Shown piece after piece: positions 43,104 through 52,829 of a stretch of DNA of 64,000 bases. Source of the stretch: a bacterium (GTDB taxonomy: Bacteria > Armatimonadota > UBA5829); the NCBI GenBank assembly GCA_021371935.1, contig JAJFVF010000007.1, positions 89,348 through 153,347 of the forward strand, given 5' to 3'. The notes beneath the pieces were generated by a model that saw only the letters and a list, made by a program, of their open reading frames with translations, did not search any database and was not told where the DNA came from. Every line of letters starts with the position of its first letter. Positions within the stretch are counted from its first letter, which is position 1. The position numbers and the translations under genes are program-made.

Positions 43104-43207
43104 TGGCCCCCAGCTTCTACACTGGTGTAGGAAACGTTACCTCTTTCTCTAAGTCCAAAGGCCGGAAAGCCATCTCCCAACGATAAGAATTGCATGCACG
43201 AGGCGGG

Positions 43208-45154
43208 CTATTGCCTGCGCCGTGTATGCTTAATGTGGTCGATTGTGAATGTAAGCACAGGGTCATCTTCTTTTTGATATGGCAGCAGTAACTTGTCATT
43301 CATTGCGATGTCGGGAATAACACCATGTTCGTCATCGCCCTGCCTTGGTTTTGCATTTAGGAATTGTTTGAAAGAGACCCCGCACACAATTCCGCTGTTG
43401 TTGAGTTCGAACATATAAAGATTCCCGAATGTGACTGGAAGCCCGCCAGTCTCGTAGCCCAGTATCGTTCCTACACTGTAGTCGCGGAACATCGCCGCAA
43501 AGCAAGAAGCTCCCGAGAATGTGCCGTTGTCCACAAGCAAGAAAACCCGTCCCGAGAAGAATGCGTCCGGTTTGGGCGCAGAGTGCTCCTCAATCTCTTG
43601 CGTAATGACCATGCCATCAAGATCAGCATCTTGGGGGAGGCCATTGTAACTGGCTACCTCGGCGTCCGACCGAACGTCCCGGCTCAGCTTAGTGCGCACT
43701 TTTGAATACTGATGAAATTTTCCCGGATACAAGTAGCTGAAGAGGAAATCTCCCATTGCTGAGGCACCGCCCCCGTTGCCGCGGATGTCTATGATCAAAT
43801 TTAGCGATCCCTTGTCCTTGATTGCTCTGAACGCGCCATCGATCTTTTTCTTCTCATCGTCGTCAAGGCGAAAAGACGGGTACACCAGATACGCGATATT
43901 GCCCGAGTCAAAAAACTCGACGTGAGTGCCCTGGTTCCGCCGCTCTTGCAGCTTGTTGGGGTGGCGATTCCAATCGCGGCTCTGGAATTCGGCAAGACTT
44001 ACCGTCGCAACCTTCCGCTCGCTCTCTTTGCCTTGCGCATCCCGAAGCCGCAGCGTAAGCGACTCTGCGGAGCCACACATGTCAAAGTAGTAGTAGTAGA
44101 AAAAGTTGCGTGTGAAGCGCGAAGCCTTCCATGCCAGGGTCTCGCCCGATATGCGGTCCAGAGCAGGGCGCAGGAACTCTAGTATCGGTCTTCCATCCAC
44201 TGAGATGATCTCCAACCCTTCTATGCTCTTATCGCTCGAGGCGGCAACCGTGAAGCGACCATTATCGTAGTCGAGCAAGAATGGAGGTAGCCGTTTTACC
44301 GGTATGGTTTCCGGTGTGGGCGCAGGCGGGCTCCAGTGAAACGAAGTATGCCCGTCCTGAAAGAACGCAGCAGCGTAGTAAAGAATGCAGACAAAGTCAG
44401 TCATAGCAATTTTGCCGTCGTTGCCGACTTTATTGGCAATGTCGTCCACAGTCTGCTGTTTCAGCTTGATGTAGTCCTCAAGACTCACTTTTGCCAACGG
44501 ATCGGGGTGGACCCGCTGTACAGTCGAGAAGAACTGCTGCGCATCGGCGGCCGCCTCAGCTTGCGGAATGCGGTCTCTGGGGAGCATGAAACGCCTGCTA
44601 TAGTTAACTTCTTTCAATACTTTTCCGCCCTGTGCAATGGCGCACGAGCAATTCCGCGATGCCCAAATACTGTTCACGCCGATCAGCGATGCATTCGAGC
44701 CGGCGGCGAACACGACGCAGTAACCATCGCCATAAGGATTTTTGCCCACCAGCATGATGCGCAGGTCGTCGGTGATATGTACGTTCAGATCGTTCCAATG
44801 CAGCCTGCCTCCCACGATCTGCATATTGAGGGGCTGGATGGCGGCTTCAAATAGTTTCGACCCCTCGCCCAGGGTTGTGAACAGGACAAAACCGCCCTTG
44901 AGCTTTTCTTTCAGCATTGAGTCGCTTGTCATCGCTGCATTGATCGGCTCCTGTCCTGGCGAAATACTGTCTGCGGATCGCTTTATGTAGCTAAGCGCAT
45001 CGGCTTGTTTCTCGTCTTGTGGAATTGCATACACGCACTGAGTACCATTCCTAATAGTGTCATTGACGGTCATCTGTGCCAGCGAACATGATGCCGGCAA
45101 GAGGGACGTAAGCAGCAAACACAACAGAAATGCAAACGGAGTTTTTTTCAACAT
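43208..45154 (-). CDS. Secreted S41-family peptidase
   Basis: A 648-aa exported protein with a signal peptide (PFAFLLCLLLTSLLPASCSL; a Cys at its end could be a lipobox). Residues 420-600 form a C-terminal-processing-protease (S41) core: LNLIIDIRGNGGGASAMGDF, FLLVDNGTFSGASCFAAMF (nucleophile Ser) and YETGGLP. The N-terminal 400 residues include a PDZ-less region with GHTSFHW. Likely a periplasmic or extracellular protease of unknown substrate. Monocistronic; TTCTCC-type ribosome site (GGAGAA on its strand) before the ATG. Confidence 0.85.
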   Translation of the reverse strand: MLKKTPFAFLLCLLLTSLLPASCSLAQMTVNDTIRNGTQCVYAIPQDEKQADALSYIKRSADSISPGQEPINAAMTSDSMLKEKLKGGFVLFTTLGEGSKLFEAAIQPLNMQIVGGRLHWNDLNVHITDDLRIMLVGKNPYGDGYCVVFAAGSNASLIGVNSIWASRNCSCAIAQGGKVLKEVNYSRRFMLPRDRIPQAEAAADAQQFFSTVQRVHPDPLAKVSLEDYIKLKQQTVDDIANKVGNDGKIAMTDFVCILYYAAAFFQDGHTSFHWSPPAPTPETIPVKRLPPFLLDYDNGRFTVAASSDKSIEGLEIISVDGRPILEFLRPALDRISGETLAWKASRFTRNFFYYYYFDMCGSAESLTLRLRDAQGKESERKVATVSLAEFQSRDWNRHPNKLQERRNQGTHVEFFDSGNIAYLVYPSFRLDDDEKKKIDGAFRAIKDKGSLNLIIDIRGNGGGASAMGDFLFSYLYPGKFHQYSKVRTKLSRDVRSDAEVASYNGLPQDADLDGMVITQEIEEHSAPKPDAFFSGRVFLLVDNGTFSGASCFAAMFRDYSVGTILGYETGGLPVTFGNLYMFELNNSGIVCGVSFKQFLNAKPRQGDDEHGVIPDIAMNDKLLLPYQKEDDPVLTFTIDHIKHTRRRQ

Positions 45155-45270
45155 ATTCTCCTGGGGTTGTTTTAGTGTTCTATTGTGTTAGACGGGGATG
45201 TGTGAAAAAATGTTAACTTGCGATAGCCGACCTTGTAGCTGCCATAACAGTCTATTGGGGGGAAGAATGA

Positions 45271-45346
45271 TGGTGGAGCTGGCGAGATTCGAACTCGCGG
45301 CCTCTTCCGTGCGAGGGAAGCGCTCTCCCAACTGAGCCACAGCCCC
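45271..45346 (-). tRNA. tRNA-Ala (anticodon CGC)
   Basis: Complete cloverleaf with encoded CCA: acceptor GGGGCTG pairs with CAGCTCC (G-U allowed), D-arm GCTCAGTTGGGAGAGC, anticodon arm CTTCC-CTCGCAC-GGAAG giving CGC, and T-arm with GTTCGAATC. Confidence 0.97.
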
Positions 45347-45444
45347 ACTGTGCGTGTTTATTATATCACGGCGCACATTGACGGTCAATATAGGATGGGT
45401 GTCGAAGCAGTTCAGTATTGCAGGAACGAACAACGCTCGGTGCT

Positions 45445-45469
45445 GGGAGGGCGAAGCTCCTGCTGAGCC
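45445..45469. repeat. Dispersed repeat GGGAGGGCGAGGCTCCCGCC, copy 2
   Basis: GGGAGGGCGAAGCTCCTGCT, then GAGCC; the partner of 42153-42177. Here the element lies between a tRNA and the 3' end of a convergent gene. Confidence 0.65.
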
Positions 45470-45494
45470 AAGAATTATACGCCGTTGTGCTCTA

Positions 45495-46651
45495 CTACTG
45501 CGCAACAAGTTTGAACTTGACCTGCTTCACTAGTTCGCCCTGCAAATAGAGCGACAGGGTATTCTCTCCTGGCTTTAGCTTGCCGGATGAAAACAGTTCA
45601 GACATTGTATATTTGATGTAAGGTGCGTATCCATCCTCCGTATGCTTGGACTTTTCCGCATTACCGCCGACCCATTTTTTATTTGAAGCACCCGACATCT
45701 CCCATTTTACTTCCTGCGGGAAGTCTAGCGTGTCAATACAGACAATTCCGGCAATGCCGTGTTCGCCATCGGTAATAAACGGCACTTCTGTCTCGTCTTC
45801 AATCGGCACAGCGTTATCTTCTACATTGTAGAAAAGCTGGAAATTGATGAAGCCGATGCCCCTGAGTTCATCGCTGTTCTTTGCTCCATATGCAGCCAGC
45901 CGTGCGGCAAAATCCTCACCTGTGACTTTTGATACCGCATCGGTAAGATCATGCCCGCCTGTGATTCTTGACTTGCTTATTTCTTGGAAAATTTTGCCGA
46001 TCACACCAGAGCCATGTCGTTTTGCCAACTCCTTGATTTCGTATGTCGCAAAGGTATAGTGAGCGTTATTAAGTTCACCGCTCATTTTGTTGGGAAGCAC
46101 TTTTTCATATTCAACAGCCCTCCAACTCAAAAGATCGACCTGGTCTTGCAGCGGGGTGTATTGCTCTACATATTTTGCCAATTTAGCGAAATATTCATCC
46201 ATTGCAGGCTTGCTGACGAACTTACCCAGACACAGTGCTCCAACATAGTCGGCTGTCCCGTCGCATATCCAACGCCTGAAGCATCCTTGCAAAGGTGTGT
46301 CAATGACAATCATGATCTCCGTTGTCTCGTGGAAGAAAGCATGCATGTCCCAATCAAGACTGAGTCTTTGTAATTGGCTATCAAGGTATCCTCTGGCCTG
46401 ATCAATCTGTGGCTTTTCGAAGCCGATGTCGATTGGAATACACACTGGGGCAGGTTCGGTAGATATTACACTGTGAAAATATGTGCTGAACTTATCATTA
46501 GCGGAATCATACAATACGCATGGCACTCCATCTCCAGACTTAACAGCCTCTCTGAGTTTTTCGATGTGCCAGAGTTGTATATGTTTTGGACTGGGAAGTG
46601 CACCTGTAACAGCAGCACTGTGATCCAACAAGACATATTGCGTGTTCTCAT
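45495..46651 (-). CDS. Exported protein with degenerate gluzincin-like domain, 5' end frameshifted
   Basis: The main frame (378 codons from 46631) has no good start. Just upstream, in another frame, is an ATG at 46651 with a perfect AGGAGG and a signal-like peptide MRTRNMSCWITVLLL; a one-base shift around 46610 would join it to VTGALPSPKHIQLW and give an exported protein of about 385 aa. So a recent frameshift, an assembly error or programmed shifting is likely. Residues around 100-135 (DMHAFFHETTEIMI, then RRWICDGTADYVGAL) look like a gluzincin HExxH...E site with the second His replaced by Glu, so activity is doubtful. The C-terminal 100 residues are beta-rich. Confidence 0.6.
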
Positions 46652-46871
46652 ATGCGCCTCCTGAAAATGTATTCGATCAGGCGTGATATTTTCCTCCGTT
46701 TCATTCTTGTGTTGGAACTCATCGGTGAACACGGACGTATACCTCATGGCGGACTGCGCTGCCGGGTCGGATTGACACGGACTTACTCATCCATTATACT
46801 CAAACAGGGCGGCGCGGATGTGCTGCCCATTATTATTGCGATTATGGGCTATTACACAGAGTTATGGGGGT

Positions 46872-47798
46872 ATGAAAGTGGCCGAAGCCATAGTTGTTCA
46901 GGGGCTGAAAAAGGCCTATAAAGGCCACCTGGGAGACAGCTTTACTGCTGTCGACGATCTGAACTTTCAGGTAGACCAGGGCGAAATTTTCGGTTTTATC
47001 GGACCCAACGGAGCGGGAAAGACCACCACCATCAAGATGCTGCTTGGTCTGTTGTTCCCGACGTCGGGCAAAGTGAGCGTGCTGGGTAAACCGGCGGGCG
47101 ATATCGAGGCAAAGAAGCGTATCAGCTATCTGCCCGAAAGCCCATATTTTTATGAGCACATGACCGGAGTCGAGGTGCTCGATTTCTATTGCAAGCTCTT
47201 CAGAATGGACGCGCCGAGCCGTAAGCGCAGGATAGGTGAGCTTTTGGAGCAGGTCGGCTTGACTAAGGACGGCGGCAGGGCGCTTCGGCAATATTCCAAG
47301 GGTATGCTTCAGAGGATCGGAATAGCGCAGGCGCTCATCAATAATCCCGACCTCCTCATCTTCGACGAACCGACCTCCGGCCTTGATCCGATTGCTCACA
47401 AGGATATTCAAGACCTCATCCTCGCTTTGAAAGAGCAGGGCAAGACTGTTTTCGTCAGTTCTCATCAACTTTCAGACATCGAGAGCGTCTGCAACAGGGT
47501 CGCCATCATAAATCGCGGCAAGCTGGTCAAACTCGGCACAATGCAGGAACTGCTCAATATCGGCAGGACAGTCATCACGCTTTCTTCGCCTAAAGAGGGG
47601 TTGGCTGAGGCAGTCAAGCCGCTGGCTGAGAGGGTCTCGGTCGAGGGTGAGATTATGCGCGTGTATGCCGACACTGATGATAATGTGCATGAAGTGTTGG
47701 ATGCAGCACGTGGCAAATCGACATTGGTATCGGTCGTGCCGCAGAAACAGACTCTTGAAGATCTGTTTGTCGAGATAGTAAGGGAGGGACGCAATTGA
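46872..47798 (+). CDS. ABC transporter ATP-binding protein
   Basis: A 308-aa ATPase of the DrrA/CcmA type: Walker A GPNGAGKTTTIKM, Q-loop YLPESPYFYEH, signature YSKGMLQRIGIAQAL, Walker B LLIFDEPTSGLDP and switch His in VSSHQLSDIE. The C-terminal 80 residues are the extension typical of export ATPases. The ATG at 46872 follows GGGGG. Its stop overlaps the start of the permease gene (TTGA), so this is a tightly coupled operon with the membrane protein and the following unknown gene. Substrate unknown. Confidence 0.93.
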   Translation: MKVAEAIVVQGLKKAYKGHLGDSFTAVDDLNFQVDQGEIFGFIGPNGAGKTTTIKMLLGLLFPTSGKVSVLGKPAGDIEAKKRISYLPESPYFYEHMTGVEVLDFYCKLFRMDAPSRKRRIGELLEQVGLTKDGGRALRQYSKGMLQRIGIAQALINNPDLLIFDEPTSGLDPIAHKDIQDLILALKEQGKTVFVSSHQLSDIESVCNRVAIINRGKLVKLGTMQELLNIGRTVITLSSPKEGLAEAVKPLAERVSVEGEIMRVYADTDDNVHEVLDAARGKSTLVSVVPQKQTLEDLFVEIVREGRN

Positions 47799-48664
47799 TT
47801 ATCTGGTCAATCGCAAAAGCAACCGTCGGCGACGCAATGAGAAAGAAAGTGCTTCAGATATTCCTGGTGGTCGCCATCGGTCTTATCGTTATATCGCTCT
47901 CCTTCTCGCAGACTCTTTCGTTCTCCACCAGAGAAGGCTCGTCAACAGACATTATGCTGGTCAAGAGCTTCGGAATGGGTCTTATGGCAATGGCCGGTTG
48001 GCTTATCAGCCTTGTGATGTGCGTATCTCTGATCCCACAAGAAATAGAACGCCGCACGATCTACACCATTCTTGCAAAGCCCGTCAAACGATATGAATTC
48101 ATCATAGGTAAGTTCCTTGGGGCGATGCTGACTCTGGCGATCTGCGTGGCATTTATGGGGATTGTCTTCATAGGCGTGGTGATGGCTAAGGCGCATGGGG
48201 CATCCGTGGCCGCCGCATCGTCCACCACAGGCATATCGGCATTGGATTCAGGCATCGAAAAGGTCCAGTTGTTCGATATCAACATGGTCTGGAGCGTGGT
48301 GATGATCTATCTGCAGTTTATGGTCCTTAGCGCCGTCGTGCTGCTCTTCTCGGTGTTCATGACCCCCACCGTCAACTTCTTCATGGGTCTAGGCGTGTAT
48401 ATCATCGGTGTTTTGGCTTCGCTGACCGAGACGCTTGCCTCGAAGGGAAGCTCACTCAACTTCATTCTCAAGGGTTTCTATAAGGTGATACACATGATTA
48501 TCCCGAACTTTGACAAGTTCAACGTCACCAACACCCTTTTGCACCCCGAGGCTCATATTACCAATGTGATGCATTATACGGGGCAGGTTGCTCTATACGG
48601 CATATTTTACGCTTTGCTTATGATGATGCTTGCGGTAATCATATTTGAGAAGAAGGAAGTCTAG
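47795..48664 (+). CDS. ABC transporter permease (ABC-2 type)
   Basis: A 289-aa membrane protein with six predicted hydrophobic segments and the ABC-2-type element TLSFSTREGS... PQEIERRTIYTILAKPVKRY, where the ER-TIYTIL-KP stretch is typical of gliding-motility-like and copper-type (NosY-like) permeases. It starts with TTG overlapping the ATPase stop and ends 2 bases before the next gene. Together the three genes probably form an exporter. Confidence 0.88.
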   Translation: MIIWSIAKATVGDAMRKKVLQIFLVVAIGLIVISLSFSQTLSFSTREGSSTDIMLVKSFGMGLMAMAGWLISLVMCVSLIPQEIERRTIYTILAKPVKRYEFIIGKFLGAMLTLAICVAFMGIVFIGVVMAKAHGASVAAASSTTGISALDSGIEKVQLFDINMVWSVVMIYLQFMVLSAVVLLFSVFMTPTVNFFMGLGVYIIGVLASLTETLASKGSSLNFILKGFYKVIHMIIPNFDKFNVTNTLLHPEAHITNVMHYTGQVALYGIFYALLMMMLAVIIFEKKEV

Positions 48665-48666
48665 CC

Positions 48667-50172
48667 ATGAGCGAAGGGAAACGAAAACTTCTGATAGCTC
48701 TGGCACTGCTTGTCTTCATTGCGATAGGCATTGTGCAGAGCATGATCGATCCGACGCAGGTAAAAATGCGCCGGAAGGAGATGTCGGTGACCGGCAATGA
48801 CAGCAGCGACCTGATGGTGCAGCTTCCGGGGCAGTTCATATTTGCATCAGCGATGGGTTTCAAGGAAGTCGTTGCAGGGGCGCTGTGGGTCCGTGCCGAC
48901 ACGTTCTTTCATATGGGTCAGTATCAGGCTATAGTGCCGATCGTGCGGCTTGTGACATGGCTCGACCCGCACAACATCGATGTTTTCACCACTGGTGCCT
49001 GGCATCTGGACTATAATTTTGTCGATGATGACCAGATGTCTGACAAGCGTTATATACCGGCGTCGGTTGCGCTGCTCAAGGAAGGCATAGCCAACAACCC
49101 GAACATATGGGACCTTTATTTCGAGCTTGGCTGGACCCATTATGGCAGAAAGATCGGTGATGACCGGCAGGCTGCCTACTATATCAATGAAGCAACCAAG
49201 CATGAGGGTTACGATGTCAATACAGGCAGAAAGGTGCCGCGTCCTGAGTTCGTAGACAGAATGCTTGCTCACCAGTATGAGAAAATTGGAGAGTTCGACA
49301 AGGCGATAGACGAGTGGTATAAGTCCAGGAAGCGCGTCGAATGGCTGATGAAAAACCCTCGGACGACCACCTATGCAGACAATGTCTCATTGGATATATG
49401 TGATCGCAATCTCTCTCTGCTGCTTATGCGCATGGGTTGGCGTTATGGCGATATGAAGAGATATAAAGAGGGTCTTGATATCGCGATGCGTCTCGACAAG
49501 GGTTCCAAACCCCTCACTCAATGGCAGAATGCAACTCTGGCAGCCGAGAAAGATTATCAGCGCCGCCTGGCTTCCGGCCAGCCTTTTGGTGATGCGTTGA
49601 AGCCTCTGGACACTGATTTTCAGGTGAACTTTAAGAGGATTGCACCGAAGGTGTTTGTCATATCCGGAAAGGTAAACCTGATCAGTTCTTCTGAGTATAA
49701 AGGACTGGCTTCCGAGCCTTTCACGCACTGGTATGAGGATAATGAGAAATTGTCTGCCGACCGTAAAGTCCTCTGGCGTGACGGATGTAGAGTTCGCTGG
49801 AAGATTGAGGACTATGGCTATAAAATGCCCGCGCTGAAGACATTTGACTGGAAGCTGGACACGGACCAGACCGTAGTATGGGATGACATAGCTGTTTCCG
49901 GCGGATCATTCTCACACAAGATCGACTTGAGCAAGAATGACGAGTTTTATCCATTCCATGGCAAGAAATACAAACTGACGGTATGGCTTACTCCTCAGCA
50001 GCCCGGCTGTCCTGATTATGTTCAGGATCGTGTCGGTTGGAAGGGTGAAGCATTCAGAGATAAGTTGATCGACACGGAAATGATACCGGGTATCAACTGT
50101 CTGAAGTGGGAGAGGATGCTGACGCAGGACGAAATCGTCGGCAAGCCTGTGCAGACTAAAGGCGAGGCATAA
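48667..50172 (+). CDS. Membrane-anchored TPR-like protein in the ABC exporter operon
   Basis: A 501-aa protein with one N-terminal transmembrane segment (LLIALALLVFIAIGIVQSM), an outside-facing helical region with tetratricopeptide-like repeats (GALWVRADTFFHMGQYQAIV, EGIANNPNIWDLYFELGWTH, LAHQYEKIGEFDKAIDEWYK), and a beta-rich C-terminal half of unknown fold. It follows the permease by 2 bases with GAAGGAAG as ribosome site, so it likely partners with the exporter. Terminator follows. No family name is recognised. Confidence 0.75.
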   Translation: MSEGKRKLLIALALLVFIAIGIVQSMIDPTQVKMRRKEMSVTGNDSSDLMVQLPGQFIFASAMGFKEVVAGALWVRADTFFHMGQYQAIVPIVRLVTWLDPHNIDVFTTGAWHLDYNFVDDDQMSDKRYIPASVALLKEGIANNPNIWDLYFELGWTHYGRKIGDDRQAAYYINEATKHEGYDVNTGRKVPRPEFVDRMLAHQYEKIGEFDKAIDEWYKSRKRVEWLMKNPRTTTYADNVSLDICDRNLSLLLMRMGWRYGDMKRYKEGLDIAMRLDKGSKPLTQWQNATLAAEKDYQRRLASGQPFGDALKPLDTDFQVNFKRIAPKVFVISGKVNLISSSEYKGLASEPFTHWYEDNEKLSADRKVLWRDGCRVRWKIEDYGYKMPALKTFDWKLDTDQTVVWDDIAVSGGSFSHKIDLSKNDEFYPFHGKKYKLTVWLTPQQPGCPDYVQDRVGWKGEAFRDKLIDTEMIPGINCLKWERMLTQDEIVGKPVQTKGEA

Positions 50173-50224
50173 CAATCAGCTTGGCTGAAAACTCTGCCAA
50201 AAGGTAACGATAGCGAAATTATAA

Positions 50225-50268
50225 GAGGCGTTGAAATAAGTTATATTTCTGCGCCTCCTTTATTTTTG
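50225..50268 (+). terminator. Terminator of the ABC exporter operon
   Basis: GAGGCG/CGCCTC outer stem and GAAATA/TATTTC inner stem, followed by CTTTATTTTT. Confidence 0.9.
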
Positions 50269-50455
50269 CATTTCTGTGATTCTCCGTATATGATGCGTAA
50301 GATTATCCGTATCCGGTCATTATAGCAATTTTTCAGTGGTTTCAAGGTCAGAGTGGCGGAATATCAACAAACTCAGCAAAACTCTTCAATAAGTCGGTTA
50401 TAAAACATCAAACTCGGGTATACGATGAGTAAGCAAAGTATAGTGGAGGTTTACC

Positions 50456-50689
50456 ATGAAGAACGTAGCAGTATATTCAACGCCCACATGCCCGTATTGC
50501 AGGCTTGCAAAAGATTATTTAACGGAAAAGGGTATACAGTTTTCTGAATACAATGTCGCAACGGACCTGGAAGCAAGAAACCTGATGGTCCAGAAATCCG
50601 GGCAGCTTGGAGTGCCCGTGATCGAAGTCGATGGACAGGTTGTGATCGGCTTCAACAGACAAAAACTGGATGAACTCATAAGCGCATAG
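50456..50689 (+). CDS. Glutaredoxin-like protein (NrdH/Grx-type)
   Basis: A 77-aa thioredoxin-fold redox protein with active site CPYC (Cys12, Cys15) after VAVYSTPT, the cis-proline segment GVPVIEVDGQVVIGF and the KLDEL end. Such small glutaredoxins are usually reduced by thioredoxin reductase, whose gene lies only 9 bases downstream, so they probably form an electron pair. Preceded by GTGGAGG. Confidence 0.93.
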   Translation: MKNVAVYSTPTCPYCRLAKDYLTEKGIQFSEYNVATDLEARNLMVQKSGQLGVPVIEVDGQVVIGFNRQKLDELISA

Positions 50690-50698
50690 AGGCGCAAA

Positions 50699-51640
50699 GT
50701 GGATAAGAGTCACTATGAACTGATTATATTAGGTGCCGGTCCCGCCGGTATGACTGCTGGGGTTTATGCGGCGCGCAAACAGCTGGATACACTCATAATC
50801 ACAGAAAATATCGGCGGGCAGGCTATGTGGAGTTCATGCGTCGAGAATTATCTGGGATATATCTATATTACGGGCACGGAACTGGTCCAAAAGTTCGAGG
50901 AACATCTGAAGCAGTTCGATGTCCGTCTCGAATACACAAGAGTCTCCAGGCTGTCTCTGGTCGACGGCGGGTTTAGGGTGGATACTGCGGACGGGCGAGC
51001 ATTCTTCGGACGCGCAGTCATTGTGGCAACAGGCAAATCACCACGTCTTTTGGATGTGCCCGGTGAAAAGGAGTTCACAGGCAGAGGTGTAACGTATTGC
51101 GCCACATGTGACGGCCCTCTGTATCAGGATAAGACGGTGGCTGTCGTCGGGGGAGGAAATTCGGGCCTGGATGCAGCAGTACAGCTCATGAAGATATGTC
51201 CCAAGGTCTATGTGATAGAATCAACGGGCAAGCTCCGAGCCGACGAAGTCATGATCGATCAGGTGCAGCAGGCCGAGAATGTCGAAATTCTGCTTGAGAC
51301 GTCGGTTGTGGAGATTGTGGGCAATACGTTTGTGAATAAAATGACTGTGCAGACCCACGACATAACCAGAGAACTGACTCTCGACGGTGTTTTTGTTGAA
51401 GTGGGTCTCACGCCGAACACGGACTTCATAAAGGGTCTGGTGGAGCTTACCAGATCGGGCGAGATACCCGTAGACTGCGCGGGACACACCGGTATTCCCG
51501 GATTATATGCCGGCGGTGACGTTACTACGGTGCCCGAAAAACAAATAATAATTGCTGCGGGCGATGGTGCGAAAGCTGCGCTCGGAGCATATTCATACAT
51601 TGTCAGACAGCCAAACATTCCAGACTGGGCGAAGAGTTAA
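50699..51640 (+). CDS. trxB: Thioredoxin reductase
   Basis: A 313-aa low-Mr thioredoxin reductase: FAD-binding ILGAGPAGMTAGVYAARK, redox-active CATC (Cys134, Cys137), NADPH-binding VAVVGGGNSGLDAAVQL and the late GLYAGGDVTTVPEKQIIIAA. It uses NADPH to reduce thioredoxin or the neighbouring glutaredoxin. GTG start; stop overlaps the hemW start (TAATG). Part of a grx-trxB-hemW operon. Confidence 0.95.
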   Translation: MDKSHYELIILGAGPAGMTAGVYAARKQLDTLIITENIGGQAMWSSCVENYLGYIYITGTELVQKFEEHLKQFDVRLEYTRVSRLSLVDGGFRVDTADGRAFFGRAVIVATGKSPRLLDVPGEKEFTGRGVTYCATCDGPLYQDKTVAVVGGGNSGLDAAVQLMKICPKVYVIESTGKLRADEVMIDQVQQAENVEILLETSVVEIVGNTFVNKMTVQTHDITRELTLDGVFVEVGLTPNTDFIKGLVELTRSGEIPVDCAGHTGIPGLYAGGDVTTVPEKQIIIAAGDGAKAALGAYSYIVRQPNIPDWAKS

Positions 51641-52797
51641 TGCATTTTGGACATCCGGCTCCCACCAGAGCCGCATATATACACATACCGTTTTGCCTCT
51701 CCAAGTGCCATTACTGCGACTTCAACTCATACCCCGGAATGGATTCAATCTACGGCGAGTATGTCAGGGCGCTTATTACCGAGATCGAGCGGCCGCACGG
51801 ATCAGTGGAAAAGCTGGATACGATATATATCGGCGGCGGCACTCCGACAGTCCTTTCTACAGGCCAACTTGGCGACATCCTGTCTGCAATATCATGCAGC
51901 ATCGGGATATCTGATAATGCCGAGGTTACCGTAGAGGCCAACCCAGGCACTATAGACGAGTTAAAGTTAGCGCAACTACACTGGCTAAACTTTAACAGGT
52001 TAAGCCTTGGCGTCCAGTCTTTTGACGATGATTATCTGGCTATGCTCGGACGTGCTCATGGCTCGAAACAGGCCGTTGACGCATATTACTGCGCACGTAA
52101 AGCCGGGTTCGACAATATCAGCATAGACCTGATTTTCGCAATGCCTGGGCAAAGGCTCACTCATTGGGAAAACACACTGGATGCCGCAATCGGACTGGAG
52201 CCGGAGCACATATCGCTTTATGAGCTTTCGATAGAGGAGGGGACACTATTTTGCGAGCTTTGTGCCAAGGGTGAGATATCGCCGTTGGGAGAAGACGATC
52301 AGATCGCTATGTATGAGACGGCAATAGCGAAGATGCAGGAGGCCGGCTATGAGCACTATGAGGTCTCCAACTTTGCACGTCCGGGCTATCGCTGCCGCCA
52401 CAATCAATTCTACTGGCGTAACGAGTCGTATTATGGGTTCGGGGCTGGTGCGACCAGTTATGTTGCGGGTGAGCGAGCAGTCCGCATCAAGGACCCGAAT
52501 GAGTATATAGCCTCGATAATGTCGGGAGGTGATGCTGTTGCCTCTTCAGAGGGTTTGACCGGCAGGGCACATTTTGCAGAGACATTAATCCTCGGTCTGC
52601 GTATGATCGATGGTATAGATATGAATAAGTTAAGTAAGCAAACTTATACCGATATAGGCGGAGAATTTGCCCATGAGATCGAGTCTCTCCGGTCACGCGG
52701 GTTTGTGGATTTATCGAAAGGTATTTTGAAAGTAACGCACAAGGGCTTGCTGCTGCTCAACTATGTCTCTGCGGAACTGATCACTCCACCAGACTAA
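51640..52797 (+). CDS. hemW: Radical SAM haem chaperone HemW
   Basis: A 385-aa HemN-like radical SAM protein. The cluster motif is CLSKCHYCDF in AAYIHIPFCLSKCHYCDFNS, followed by DTIYIGGGTPTVLS, VEANPGTID, LSLGVQSFDDDYLAMLGRAH and YEVSNFARPGYRCRHNQFYW. The absence of a fourth Cys after the CxxxCxxC and the gene length favour HemW, which binds and transfers haem, rather than oxygen-independent coproporphyrinogen oxidase HemN. Its ATG overlaps the trxB stop. Confidence 0.92.
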   Translation: MHFGHPAPTRAAYIHIPFCLSKCHYCDFNSYPGMDSIYGEYVRALITEIERPHGSVEKLDTIYIGGGTPTVLSTGQLGDILSAISCSIGISDNAEVTVEANPGTIDELKLAQLHWLNFNRLSLGVQSFDDDYLAMLGRAHGSKQAVDAYYCARKAGFDNISIDLIFAMPGQRLTHWENTLDAAIGLEPEHISLYELSIEEGTLFCELCAKGEISPLGEDDQIAMYETAIAKMQEAGYEHYEVSNFARPGYRCRHNQFYWRNESYYGFGAGATSYVAGERAVRIKDPNEYIASIMSGGDAVASSEGLTGRAHFAETLILGLRMIDGIDMNKLSKQTYTDIGGEFAHEIESLRSRGFVDLSKGILKVTHKGLLLLNYVSAELITPPD

Positions 52798-52829
52798 AAC
52801 TCTCATACTTTCAGATCATAAACCATATA

